A stretch of 64,000 nucleotides of DNA from Streptomyces sp. 6-11-2 (GTDB lineage: Bacteria; Actinomycetota; Actinomycetes; Streptomycetales; Streptomycetaceae), in contig NZ_BJOR01000001.1 of the NCBI RefSeq assembly GCF_006540305.1, positions 5,332,001 to 5,396,000 on the forward strand. The letters run 5' to 3'. The translations under genes were made by a program, and so were the position numbers. Below the pieces are notes generated by a model that had not been told where the DNA came from, made no database searches, and was given only the letters and a program-made list of their open reading frames with translations. Each line of letters starts with the position of its first letter. The first letter of the stretch is position 1. Shown one piece after another: positions 38,094 through 46,875 of the stretch.

Positions 38094-38166
38094 TACCCCG
38101 GGTCGGATTCGAACCGACGCTGGATGGTGTTTGAGACCATTGCCTCTACCGCTGGGCTACCGGGGC
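38094..38166 (-). tRNA. tRNA-Leu(CAA)-like with class I architecture
   Basis: The 73-nt minus-strand segment folds as a cloverleaf: acceptor GCCCCGG/CCGGGGT (G1-U72 wobble), T8-A9, a short D-stem GCC/GGC with GG in the loop, anticodon stem ATGGT/ACCAT with loop CTCAAAC (anticodon CAA, Leu), a 5-nt variable loop CCAGC, and T-arm GTCGG-TTCGAAT-CCGAC with A73. CCA is not encoded. A Leu anticodon normally goes with a class II tRNA having a long variable arm, which is absent here. It is convergent with pyk, whose stop is 30 bp away. Confidence 0.85.
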
Positions 38167-38169
38167 CCC

Positions 38170-38182
38170 CTTTGAAACAAAG
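38170..38182. promoter_or_regulatory. Small inverted repeat upstream of the tRNA
   Basis: CTTTG-AAA-CAAAG lies 3 bp beyond the tRNA 5' end, in the divergent region before the ANTAR regulator. It is AT-rich against a GC-rich background and may belong to the tRNA promoter or its processing context. Confidence 0.3.
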
Positions 38183-38272
38183 ATCGACGGTCACCCGCCG
38201 TCCCCCCACCTTACCGCAGCTGGGTACGCTCTTGGAGCAGTACCCGCCCGCCCCGGAACAAGGAGCGCCCCC

Positions 38273-38944
38273 GTGACCGCCGAGTCGCCCGAGCCCGTAG
38301 ACGTGTCCGACGACGACAAGTCGCACGTGCCTCCGCTGACGACCCGCGTCGTCATCGCCGAGGACGAGGCGCTGATCCGGCTCGACCTCAAAGAGATGCT
38401 GGAGGAAGAGGGCTACCGGGTCGTCGGTGAGGCCGGGGACGGCGAGCGGGCCGTGGAGCTGGCCCGTGAGCACCGCCCGGACCTGGTGATCCTCGATGTG
38501 AAGATGCCCAAGCTCGACGGCATCTCGGCGGCGGAGCGGATCGCGGAGGAGCGGATCGCGCCCGTGCTCATGCTCACCGCCTTCTCGCAGCGCGACCTGG
38601 TGGAGCGCGCCCGGGACGCCGGGGCGATGGCGTACCTGGTGAAGCCGTTCAGCAAGAGCGACGTCGTGCCCGCCATCGAGATGGCCGTCTCGCGGTTCAC
38701 CGAACTGAAGGAACTGGAGAAGGAGGTCGCGGACCTCGCCCAGCGGCTGGAGACCCGCAAGCTGGTCGACCGTGCCAAGTCGATCCTTCAGACGGAGTAC
38801 GGGCTGACCGAGCCGGCCGCGTTCCGCTGGATCCAGAAGACCTCGATGGACCGCCGCATGTCGATGCAGCAGGTCGCGGAGGCGGTCATCCAGGACAGCG
38901 AGGAGAAGAAGGCCGCGAAGGGCGCCAGGCCCGACAAGGACTGA
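38273..38944 (+). CDS. pdtaR: PdtaR-type response regulator with ANTAR RNA-binding domain
   Basis: Antitermination-type response regulator. The 223 residues include an N-terminal receiver domain (RVVIAEDEALIRLDL, the phospho-acceptor Asp in LVILDVKMPKLDG, LMLTAFSQRD, and the Lys in YLVKPFSKSD), then a coiled linker and an ANTAR domain (LETRKLVDRAKSILQ, YGLTEPAAFRWIQKTSMD, QVAEAVI) that binds paired stem-loops in target mRNAs. GTG 38273 has AAGGAG upstream. The cognate PdtaS-type kinase is not in the window. The gene is followed by a long perfect hairpin. Confidence 0.94.
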   Translation: MTAESPEPVDVSDDDKSHVPPLTTRVVIAEDEALIRLDLKEMLEEEGYRVVGEAGDGERAVELAREHRPDLVILDVKMPKLDGISAAERIAEERIAPVLMLTAFSQRDLVERARDAGAMAYLVKPFSKSDVVPAIEMAVSRFTELKELEKEVADLAQRLETRKLVDRAKSILQTEYGLTEPAAFRWIQKTSMDRRMSMQQVAEAVIQDSEEKKAAKGARPDKD

Positions 38945-38968
38945 GCCGGGCGGACCGGCAGCGACAGG

Positions 38969-39007
38969 GAATGGGCCCGCGTCCCCTCAGGGGACGCGGG
39001 CCCATTC
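38969..39007. terminator. Bidirectional terminator between pdtaR and livF
   Basis: A perfect 18-bp stem (38969-38986 with 38990-39007) closes on a 3-nt loop TCA. It sits between convergent genes. Confidence 0.88.
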
Positions 39008-39031
39008 TCGTTCCGGTGGTCACCGGGCGGG

Positions 39032-39744
39032 TCAGTCCTCGCCCAGATACGCCTTGCGGACCGACTCGTCGTGCAACAGGTCCTGGCCGGTGCCGGACAG
39101 CACGATGTTGCCGACTTCCATGACGTGTCCCTGGTCGGCGAGGGAAAGCGCCGCCTGGGCGTTCTGCTCGACGAGCAGAATCGTCGTGCCCTGGGATTTC
39201 AGTTCGGCGATGGTCGCCATGATCTTCTGCATCATGATCGGCGAAAGACCCATGGAGGGCTCGTCGAGCATGAGCAGTTTCGGCTGGGACATCAGTGCCC
39301 GGCCCATGGCGAGCATTTGCTGCTCGCCGCCGGAGAGGGTGCCCGCCGCCTGCTTTCTGCGTTCGCCCAGGATGGGGAAGAGATCGTAGGCGTGCTGAAT
39401 GTCCTTTTCGATCCCTTCCCTGTCCTTGCGCAGGAAGGCGCCGAGCCGGAGATTGTCCTCGATCGTCATTCGCGGGAAGATGTGCCGCCCCTCGGGGGAG
39501 TGGGCGAGTCCCAGCGAGACGATCTGGTGGGCGGGGACCTTCTTCAGCGACTTGCCGTTGAACCTGATGTGCCCGCCGACCGGCTTGAGCAGCCCGGACA
39601 GGGTGCGCAGCGTGGTGGTCTTGCCGGCGCCGTTGGTGCCGATGAGGGTGACGACCTGACCGGCCTCGACCGTGAAGGAGATGCCCTTGACGGCCTCGAT
39701 CTTGCCGTAGGCGACGCGGAGGTCCTCGACTTCGAGCAGTGCGG

Positions 39745-39748
<4 letters not shown>
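39032..39748 (-). CDS. livF: Branched-chain amino-acid ABC transporter ATP-binding protein LivF
   Basis: One of two ATPases driving high-affinity Leu/Ile/Val import. The 238 residues carry Walker A GTNGAGKTT, signature LSGGEQQMLAMGRAL, Walker B LLMLDEPSMGLSP and the switch His in LLVEQNAQ (Gln at the usual H-loop region, as common in LivF). ATG 39748 overlaps the livG stop by 4 bp. It is the last gene of the minus-strand liv operon and is followed by the bidirectional terminator. Confidence 0.96.
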
Positions 39749-40695
<947 letters not shown>

Positions 40696-40698
40696 GGG

Positions 40699-42540
40699 TC
40701 AGACCCCTGCCTTGCTGAGGACCGCGGGTGCCTCCGTCTGCTCGTGGAACTCGAGCTGGCGGCGCCGGTTGGGGATGAGGCCTTCCGGGCGGAAGCGCAT
40801 CAGCAGTACGAGTGCGAGACCGAAGGCCAGCAGCTGGTAGTCGCCGAGGAACTGGAGCTTGGCCGGGATGAGGTAGAGCAGCGCCGCGCCGACCAGGGGG
40901 CCGCTGATGGTGCCCATGCCGCCGAGGACGACCGCGGCGAGCAGGAAGGCGGAGTTGGGCGGCACGACGTGGGCGAACTGGTACTGCTCGGGGGTCACGG
41001 TGTAGGTGACATGGGCCTGGACGGCGCCGGCGAGGCCGGCCAGGGTGGCGCCGAGGGCGAAGGCGACGAGCTTGACGCGGAAGCCGTTGATGCCCATGGC
41101 GCGCGCGGCGGTCTCGTCCTCGCGGATGGCGATCCAGGCGCGGCCGATGCGGGAGTCGCTGCTGCGCCGGAAGACCACCACGACGATCAGCGTGATGAGG
41201 AGCATCAGCAGGAAGTAGTTGGCGAACCGGGCGATGGTGAACCCGAGGAAGGTGTGCTCCTGGCCGAAGTCGAAGCCGAGGATGTTCAGGTTCGGGACCG
41301 ACGAGATGCCGTTGGAGCCGTTGGTGACGTCGGGCCCGGAGGTGCCGTCCATGTTGAGGACGCCGATCCGGAAGATCTCGCCGAAGCCGAGGGTGACGAT
41401 GGCGAGGTAGTCGCCGCGCAGCCGCAGGGTGGGGGCGCCGATGAGGACGCCGAAGATCATGGCGACCACACCACCGAGCAACGCCGAGGCCCAGAACGGC
41501 AGATGGAGGTTCAGGGGCGAGGACGGCGAGCCGGAGACCAGAGCCGCGGTGTAGGCGCCGACACCGAGGAAGGCGACGTAACCGAGGTCGAGCAGACCGG
41601 CGAGGCCGACGACGATGTTCAGGCCGAGTGCGACGGTGGCGAAGATCAGGATGTAGACGCCGATCGCCGCGTACTGGTCGTCGGACTGGGTGAAGGGGAA
41701 GGCGGCGGCGGCCACGAAGGCGCCGAGCATGGTGATGTTCCGGTGCTTGCTGGTGATCGCCGAGACACGGGCCACGAGCCCGGCCTTGAAGATCGCGGCG
41801 AAGCCGAAGCCGACGGTGATGAGGAAGCCGATGAAGAGCTCGTCGTACGAGGTGCTGATGCCGTACGTGAAGACGGTGAGGCCGATGGCCATGGCCACGA
41901 TGATGATGAGGATCTCGGCGTAGACCGGCAGGGCGCGGGCCGGGGCGGGGGTGCCGGAGGGGATGGCGGCCCGGGCCACGGCGAGCTTGTTGCGCGTGTT
42001 GTGGCGTATCCGGTCCCAGGCGCCGTCCTCGGGGTCGGCGGGCTCGGTCGCCGGCCGCTCGAACGGCAGGGAGAGCACACCGATCACGGTGAGGACGGTG
42101 GCCACGGCGAGGATCCAGGCGCCCGGTTCGAGGTTGACCAGTCCGCCGAGCTTGCCGCTGATCGCGAGGATGGTGTACCAGGCGGTGCCGAAGGTGCCGA
42201 GTGCGGCCAGGGTGAGCGCGCCGTTGCCGCCGGCGGGCACGAGCCAGCCGAGGCCCTTGACTCCGTAGGCGGCGAGGCCGAGGAGGGTGGTGAGCACTCC
42301 GCCGATGAGGACGAGGACTTGGAGGCCGCCCGGGTAGCCGTAGACGGTGAGGTCGCCGGGGAATTCGGAGGTCCAGGTCCAGGCGAGGAAGGCGGAGACG
42401 ACGGTCAGGACGGAGCCGCCGGTGGCCAGGGCGAGGCCGATGTGCTCGGGCAGGCGGATGAGGCCGGTGGGGGCGGCGCTGCCGGCGGTGGGTGCGCCGG
42501 CGGCGTCGGGTGCGGTGGTCTGTGTGGTCATCGGTGTCAC
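40699..42540 (-). CDS. livM: Branched-chain amino-acid ABC transporter permease LivM
   Basis: Integral membrane subunit that pairs with LivH. At 613 residues it is much longer than typical LivM (about 350-450). An N-terminal block of about 250 residues contributes roughly five additional hydrophobic helices before the conserved permease core (YAAIGVYILIFATVALGLN, LDLGYVAFLGVGAY, GDYLAIVTLGFGEI, REDETAARAMGIN). GTG 42540 overlaps the livH stop (GTGA); ATG 42531 is an alternative start. The C-terminus is a short charged tail. Confidence 0.94.
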   Translation of the reverse strand: MTPMTTQTTAPDAAGAPTAGSAAPTGLIRLPEHIGLALATGGSVLTVVSAFLAWTWTSEFPGDLTVYGYPGGLQVLVLIGGVLTTLLGLAAYGVKGLGWLVPAGGNGALTLAALGTFGTAWYTILAISGKLGGLVNLEPGAWILAVATVLTVIGVLSLPFERPATEPADPEDGAWDRIRHNTRNKLAVARAAIPSGTPAPARALPVYAEILIIIVAMAIGLTVFTYGISTSYDELFIGFLITVGFGFAAIFKAGLVARVSAITSKHRNITMLGAFVAAAAFPFTQSDDQYAAIGVYILIFATVALGLNIVVGLAGLLDLGYVAFLGVGAYTAALVSGSPSSPLNLHLPFWASALLGGVVAMIFGVLIGAPTLRLRGDYLAIVTLGFGEIFRIGVLNMDGTSGPDVTNGSNGISSVPNLNILGFDFGQEHTFLGFTIARFANYFLLMLLITLIVVVVFRRSSDSRIGRAWIAIREDETAARAMGINGFRVKLVAFALGATLAGLAGAVQAHVTYTVTPEQYQFAHVVPPNSAFLLAAVVLGGMGTISGPLVGAALLYLIPAKLQFLGDYQLLAFGLALVLLMRFRPEGLIPNRRRQLEFHEQTEAPAVLSKAGV

Positions 42541-43466
42541 GCCCTGTCCGCCACGCGCTCGCCGAGCAGGCCCTGGGGCCTGAACAGCAGCACGAGGATG
42601 AGGAGTACGAACGCCCAGACGTCGGCCCAGGACTGGCTGCCGAACTGGTGCATGCCGGGGATGTCGGAGATGTAGGCGGTGGCGAGGGTCTCGGCGACGC
42701 CGAGGACGATGCCGCCGATCATGGCGCCGTAGATGTTGCCGATGCCGCCGAGGACGGCCGCGGTGAAGGCCTTCAGGCCGAGGATGAAGCCCATCCGGAA
42801 CTGGATCTCGCCGTACTTCAGGCCGTAGGCGACGGATCCGACGGCGGCGAACGTGGCACCGAGGGCGAAGGCGACCACGATGATGCGGTCGGTGTTGACG
42901 CCCATCAGCTTGGCGGTGTCCGGGTCCTGCGCGGTGGCCTGCATGCCTCGTCCGGTACGGGTCTTCATGACGAAGTAGGCGAGGATGGCCATGCTGAGGG
43001 GCGCGGCGCAGAGGAGGAAGATGTCACCGGTCTGGATGGTGACGCTGCCGATCTCGAAGGGGCCTCCGGCGATCTGCGGGAAGGTGCGCGCGGACTTGGC
43101 GTCCGGGTACCAGGCCCACACCGCCTGCTGGAGCGCGAGGGAGAGGCCGATCGCGGTGATCAGGGGCGCCAGGCGTGGGCCGCCGCGCAGGGGGCGGTAG
43201 GCGAACCGTTCCGCCCCGATGGCGACGAGCACGGCGACGATGATGGCGCCGACGAGCATGAGTGGCAGCGTGACCCACATGGTGGTGCCGCCCGGCAGCC
43301 ACAGGTAGACCGAGAGTGCCCCGAAGGCGCCGGTCATGAAGATCTCGCCATGGGCGAAGTTGATGAGCTGGACGATGCCATAGACCATCGTGTAGCCGAT
43401 GGCGACGAGCCCGTACATGGATCCCAGTAGCAGGCCGTTGACCAGCTGCTGCGGCAGTTCGTTCAC
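42537..43466 (-). CDS. livH: Branched-chain amino-acid ABC transporter permease LivH
   Basis: Membrane permease of the liv system. The 309 residues include about eight hydrophobic helices and family motifs LPQQLVNGLLLGSMYGLVAI, NFAHGEIFMTGAF, DTAKLMGVNTDRII and ALGATFAAVGSVAYG. It starts at GTG 43466. It is separated from the upstream binding-protein gene by 113 bp containing a strong hairpin, so its expression is probably lower than that of the binding protein. Confidence 0.96.
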   Translation of the reverse strand: MNELPQQLVNGLLLGSMYGLVAIGYTMVYGIVQLINFAHGEIFMTGAFGALSVYLWLPGGTTMWVTLPLMLVGAIIVAVLVAIGAERFAYRPLRGGPRLAPLITAIGLSLALQQAVWAWYPDAKSARTFPQIAGGPFEIGSVTIQTGDIFLLCAAPLSMAILAYFVMKTRTGRGMQATAQDPDTAKLMGVNTDRIIVVAFALGATFAAVGSVAYGLKYGEIQFRMGFILGLKAFTAAVLGGIGNIYGAMIGGIVLGVAETLATAYISDIPGMHQFGSQSWADVWAFVLLILVLLFRPQGLLGERVADRA

Positions 43467-43520
43467 CGCATGTCCTCCGAGACGTTCGGATGTTTGACGG
43501 ATTGGGGCCGGATGCGCGTG

Positions 43521-43554
43521 CGCGCGGGGCGCCAGTGGAACAGCGCCCCGCGCG
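43521..43554 (-). terminator. Intra-operon hairpin between the liv binding protein and livH
   Basis: A perfect 12-bp stem (43521-43532 with 43543-43554) closes on a 10-nt loop. It lies directly after the binding-protein stop codon and could act as a partial terminator or a 3'-end stabiliser, giving excess binding protein over permease. Confidence 0.7.
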
Positions 43555-43579
43555 ACGGTTGAGCGGTGCTGGTGGTGAC

Positions 43580-44812
43580 TCAGCCCGTGAAGGTCCCGGA
43601 GTGGACCGACTCCCAGGCGCCGTTCTTGACGGCGTAGACGGTGAGCTGCTTGTTGGTGGCGTCGCCGAACTCGTCGAAGGAGACCTTGCCGGTCACTCCG
43701 TCGAAGGAGACGTTCTGCATGGCCTCGGTGACCTTGGCGCGGGCGTCGTCGGGCAGCTTGCCGCCGTTGTCGTCGACGACCTTCTTGACGGCCTCGATGA
43801 TGGCCCAGGCGGAGTCGTAGGAGTAGCCGCCGTAGGCGGAGTACTCCTCCTTGTAGCCGGCGGCCTTGTAGTCGGCCGTGAACTGCTTGGCGGAGTCGAG
43901 TTCCTCGACCGGGGTGCCGACGGAGGTGGCGAGGTCGCCGCCGCTGTCGGGGCCGGCCAGCTCGATGAACTTGGCGTCGTTGATGCCGTCGCCGCCGATG
44001 AGCGGGATCTTGGCGCCGGCGGCCTTGATCTGCTTGCTGAGCGGGCCGGCCTGCGGGTACTCGCCGCCGTAGTAGACGATGTCCGCGCCGGACTTCTTGA
44101 CCTTGGTGGCGACCGCGGAGAAGTCCTTGGTGTCGGGGTTGATGTGCTCGGTGCCGACGACCTTGCCGCCGAGCTTCTTGAACTCGTCGGTGAAGGTGCC
44201 GGCCAGGCCGGCACCGTAGGTCTTCTTGTCGTCGATGACGAAGACCTTCGTCTTCTTCGCCATGTTGTAGACGTACTGGGCGGCGAACGGGCCCTGGATG
44301 GCGTCCGTGGTCGCGGTGCGGAAGTACGACTTGTACTGGCGCACCTTCTTGGTCCGCCAGTCGGGGCCCTGGCTGAGCGAGGGGCCGGTGTTGGCGGGGG
44401 AGACCTGGACCAGCTTGGCGTCGTCGAAGACCTTCTGCATGGACTCCGAGACGGAGGAGTTGAGGGGGCCGACGGCGCCGAGGACGTCCTTGTTGGCGAC
44501 GAGCTTGACGGCGTTCTGCTGGCCCGAGGAGGGCTGGGCCTGGTCGTCCAGGGCCTGGATCTTGAAGGTGACGCCCTCGACGAACTTCTGCTTGTTGGCC
44601 GTCTTGGCGGCGAGGTCGGCGGAGTTCTTGATGCCGAGACCCATGGCGGACAGGTCGCCGGTCAGCGGGGCGTCGACGCCGATGACCACGGTGGTGCCAC
44701 CGTTGCCGGAGTCCGAACCCTTGTCTCCGCCACCCCGCGAGCCGCAGGCGGTGAGGGTGAGTGCTCCCGCTGCCAGCGCTGCGGTAATGGCGATGAGTGA
44801 ACGTTGACGCAC
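43580..44812 (-). CDS. Branched-chain amino-acid ABC transporter substrate-binding lipoprotein
   Basis: Extracellular lipoprotein that captures branched-chain amino acids for the liv permease. The 410 residues begin with signal peptide RQRSLIAITAALAAGAL and lipobox LTAC-G, modified by Lgt (encoded in this window). A Gly/Ser linker is followed by a periplasmic-binding-protein type 1 domain (VIGVDAPLTGDLSAMG, LGAVGPLNSSVSESM). GTG 44812 is preceded by AAAGGA at 5-nt spacing and was chosen over an upstream GTG seven codons earlier. A palindrome CTTGGCCAAG lies about 130 bp upstream (44942-44951). Confidence 0.95.
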   Translation of the reverse strand: MRQRSLIAITAALAAGALTLTACGSRGGGDKGSDSGNGGTTVVIGVDAPLTGDLSAMGLGIKNSADLAAKTANKQKFVEGVTFKIQALDDQAQPSSGQQNAVKLVANKDVLGAVGPLNSSVSESMQKVFDDAKLVQVSPANTGPSLSQGPDWRTKKVRQYKSYFRTATTDAIQGPFAAQYVYNMAKKTKVFVIDDKKTYGAGLAGTFTDEFKKLGGKVVGTEHINPDTKDFSAVATKVKKSGADIVYYGGEYPQAGPLSKQIKAAGAKIPLIGGDGINDAKFIELAGPDSGGDLATSVGTPVEELDSAKQFTADYKAAGYKEEYSAYGGYSYDSAWAIIEAVKKVVDDNGGKLPDDARAKVTEAMQNVSFDGVTGKVSFDEFGDATNKQLTVYAVKNGAWESVHSGTFTG

Positions 44813-45099
44813 GATCAGTCCTTTCCCTGGCACGGCCCCTCCCCCCTGGAAGAGGTCGAGTCGAGCGCGGAGTCGAAGAGGTAATCCGACGCGCCGTGAC
44901 TGGCGGTGACTCTAGGCGTGCTCAGGGAACGTCGAGGAGAGCTTGGCCAAGGCTGTGACTCTCTTGTTATGACACGACGTAATGCAGAGCGGTGCGCGGC
45001 GGGTGGAAGTGTGGAATTCAGGCAGATTCGCCCGGTCCGGATTCTGAGAACCCGCAGGACGCGCGGCGCTGCGTTCAGGCGTCTCACCAGTTTTGGTGA

Positions 45100-45732
45100 T
45101 TACAACGAACCGTTGCCGCAGGCGACTTGCAGGGCCTGGGAGAGGCTCTGTGCATAGCGTGGCCCGAGGATGAAACTGTGCACCTGGATTGCGCGCTTAT
45201 TACGCAGTGTTACGTCCAGGAAAGGGAGTCCGGCGTTCCCCGGCACTTTTCCGCATTCCTTCACATGCATGGTGATCACAACTTTGTGGGCGGATCCCGC
45301 CCTCGTGCGGAATGGGGTGCGGGGCTCGGAGGTGAGGGAAAGTCCCGCGTACGGCTGGGTGATGCCGGTGACGGTCACGGGCGGACCGGACTGCACGCTG
45401 ACCAGCACCGCGAAGCTGAATGTCCTGGTTCCGGCGTCGCCGGGTGCGGCGACCGCGTCCAGGTAGGACACGTCGGTCACCAGAGAGGGGTAAGGCGGCG
45501 CCGGAGGCTGCGGCCGGGGCTGCGGCGCGTCCTGGCGGGTGGCGAACAGGTAGCCGCCGCCCGCGAGGAGGAGAGCGAACGTCAGGGCCGTGAGGGCGGC
45601 GCGGCGGTGCCGCCAGTACAGCCGCGCGAGAGGGGTGTGCGCGAGGCCGCCGGTGCGGGGTGGGTCGTCCGGGTCGGGCGTACCCCACGCGCGCGTGCCC
45701 TCGCCCGGTTCGAGGGGCCCGACGCCGCTCAC
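45100..45732 (-). CDS. Predicted single-pass membrane protein of unknown function
   Basis: A 210-residue protein with an Arg/Pro-rich cytoplasmic N-terminus, one transmembrane helix (about residues 44-64: ALTALTFALLLAGGGYLF) and an extracytoplasmic beta-rich domain with two Cys (VKECGK and VACGNG) that could form a disulfide. GTG 45732 follows GGGAGG at about 8 nt and overlaps the preceding proline-rich ORF by 4 bp; an in-frame GTG at 45801 would add 23 residues. I recognise no characterised family. Confidence 0.7.
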   Translation of the reverse strand: MSGVGPLEPGEGTRAWGTPDPDDPPRTGGLAHTPLARLYWRHRRAALTALTFALLLAGGGYLFATRQDAPQPRPQPPAPPYPSLVTDVSYLDAVAAPGDAGTRTFSFAVLVSVQSGPPVTVTGITQPYAGLSLTSEPRTPFRTRAGSAHKVVITMHVKECGKVPGNAGLPFLDVTLRNKRAIQVHSFILGPRYAQSLSQALQVACGNGSL

Positions 45733-46232
45733 GGCAACGGCCTCCCGCCGGGCGCGCCGACTCGATGCCGGCCGGGGCGGTCTCCTGCTGATCGACGGCA
45801 CGTCAGTTCGCCGACGGGGCAGGCGGCTTGGCGCCTCCCCTCGGGGCCCGGCCGGTGCGGGGCGAGCCGGGGTGGTGCCGGGGGTGCGGTGCCGTGTCCG
45901 GGCGGGTTCCGGGGTGGTGCCGGGGGTGCGGTGCCGTGCCCGGTGGGTGTGGGCTTGGCGGGAGGAGGCCCGGCGGGTGAGGGTTCGGTGTGGGTGTGCC
46001 CGGTGGGTGTGGGTTCGGCCTGGGCAGGCCCGGCGGGTGTCGGCTGGGCCTGGGCAGGTCCGACGGGTGTGGGTCCGCCGGGTGTCGGCTGGGCCTGGGC
46101 AGGTCCGACGGGTGTGGGTCCGCCGGGTGTCCGCCCGCCCGGGATGGCCGCCGACGCGTGCGGCAGGGGCGGTAGTTGGCGGCAGGACCGGCTCGACCGC
46201 GCCCCCGGCCGGGGGGCTCCTCCCGTTGTCAT
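45729..46232 (-). CDS. Proline-rich repeat protein, hypothetical
   Basis: A 167-residue, Pro/Gly/Ala-rich ORF with tandem units such as GGPTPVGPAQAQPTP. Low complexity alone would argue against a gene, but three signals support it. Its minus-strand ATG 46232 sits 6 nt after a -10-like TAGCTT with TTGCCC 17 bp further upstream. No Shine-Dalgarno sequence is needed if the mRNA is leaderless. Its stop overlaps the next gene's GTG by 4 bp (GTGA). Repeats change length by multiples of 3. Function is unknown; it might be a cell-wall-spanning or intrinsically disordered protein. Confidence 0.5.
   Translation of the reverse strand: MTTGGAPRPGARSSRSCRQLPPLPHASAAIPGGRTPGGPTPVGPAQAQPTPGGPTPVGPAQAQPTPAGPAQAEPTPTGHTHTEPSPAGPPPAKPTPTGHGTAPPAPPRNPPGHGTAPPAPPRLAPHRPGPEGRRQAACPVGELTCRRSAGDRPGRHRVGAPGGRPLP
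45867..45938. repeat. 42-bp-period GC-rich direct repeat
   Basis: A block starting CCGGGGTGGTGCCGGGG at 45867 recurs at 45909 with near identity over about 30 bp. It lies within the proline-rich ORF, and the 42-bp period preserves the frame. Confidence 0.75.
46036..46125. repeat. Exact 45-bp tandem duplication
   Basis: The 45 bp at 46036-46080 are repeated exactly at 46081-46125, encoding a 15-residue unit on the minus strand. Partial diverged copies continue on the lower-coordinate side towards 45950. This looks like slippage or unequal exchange in a coding repeat. Confidence 0.9.
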
Positions 46233-46238
46233 GGCAAG

Positions 46239-46267
46239 AAGCTAGGCGGCCCGGTGTCCGGGGGCAA
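46239..46267 (-). promoter_or_regulatory. Promoter-like pair before the proline-rich ORF
   Basis: On the minus strand TTGCCC (46262-46267) is followed by a 17-bp spacer and TAGCTT (46239-46244), ending 6 nt before ATG 46232. This would give a leaderless transcript. Confidence 0.5.
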
Positions 46268-46299
46268 TGGTGGCGCAGACGCCTTCGTGGCGCAGCGGC

Positions 46300-46785
46300 T
46301 CAGCCGGCCGCGCCGGCGGGGCCGTCGCCGGGCTTCGCGTCGCGCAGCAGGCAGGTCAGGCGGGCACTGCACACCCGCCGGCCCTCCTCGTCGCTGATGA
46401 CGACCTCGTACGTCGCCGTCGAGCGTCCCCGGTGGACGGGTGTGGCCACGCCGGTGACCAGACCGGAGCGCGCCCCGCGGTGATGGGTGCAGTTCAGGTC
46501 GACGCCGACGGCGATCTTGGAGCTGCCGCCGTGCAGCATGGCACCGACCGAGCCGAGGGTCTCGGCGAGGACGGCTGAGGCGCCGCCGTGCAGCAGCCCG
46601 TAGGGCTGGGTGTTGCCCTCCACCGGCATGGTGCCGACGACGCGCTCGGCGGACGCCTCCAGGATCTGGACGCCCATGCGGGTGCCGAGGTGTCCGGCGG
46701 AGAAGAGGGCGGGCAGGTCGACGCCGAGCGCGGCGTACTCGTCGAGGACTTCCTGCGGGAACTTCACGTTCTGCTGCTCGCCCAT
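46300..46785 (-). CDS. PaaI/hotdog-fold thioesterase
   Basis: A 161-residue acyl-CoA thioesterase-like protein of the 4HBT/PaaI group. The hotdog catalytic region NTQPYGLLHGGASAVLAETLG has the His-Gly-Gly and downstream Glu typical of PaaI-type enzymes, followed by VGVDLNCTHHRGARSG and CSARLTCLLRD. ATG 46785 was chosen; sequence upstream of it is non-conserved-looking and overlaps an operator-like palindrome. It is separated from the oxidoreductase gene by 85 bp containing that 18-bp perfect palindrome. The substrate is unknown. Confidence 0.88.
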   Translation of the reverse strand: MGEQQNVKFPQEVLDEYAALGVDLPALFSAGHLGTRMGVQILEASAERVVGTMPVEGNTQPYGLLHGGASAVLAETLGSVGAMLHGGSSKIAVGVDLNCTHHRGARSGLVTGVATPVHRGRSTATYEVVISDEEGRRVCSARLTCLLRDAKPGDGPAGAAG

Positions 46786-46857
46786 GGGGTCCGGCTCCGT
46801 TTCGTCCTTGATCGGCTCGGCGTCGTCCGGTTCGGCGTCGACCCGGCCACCGCATTC

Positions 46858-46875
46858 ACTGAGCGAACGCTCAGT
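46858..46875. promoter_or_regulatory. Perfect 18-bp palindrome, TetR-type operator candidate
   Basis: ACTGAGCGAACGCTCAGT is perfectly inverted about a central AA. It lies 73-90 bp upstream of the thioesterase start and overlaps the last codons of the oxidoreductase gene. TetR-family acyl-CoA regulators often bind such GAGCG-nn-CGCTC sites. No TetR gene is in the window. Confidence 0.55.

Noticed and set aside
45850-46130. CRISPR-like array
   Set aside because: Repeats are contiguous 42- and 45-bp coding-type tandem units without unique spacers, and no cas genes are present.
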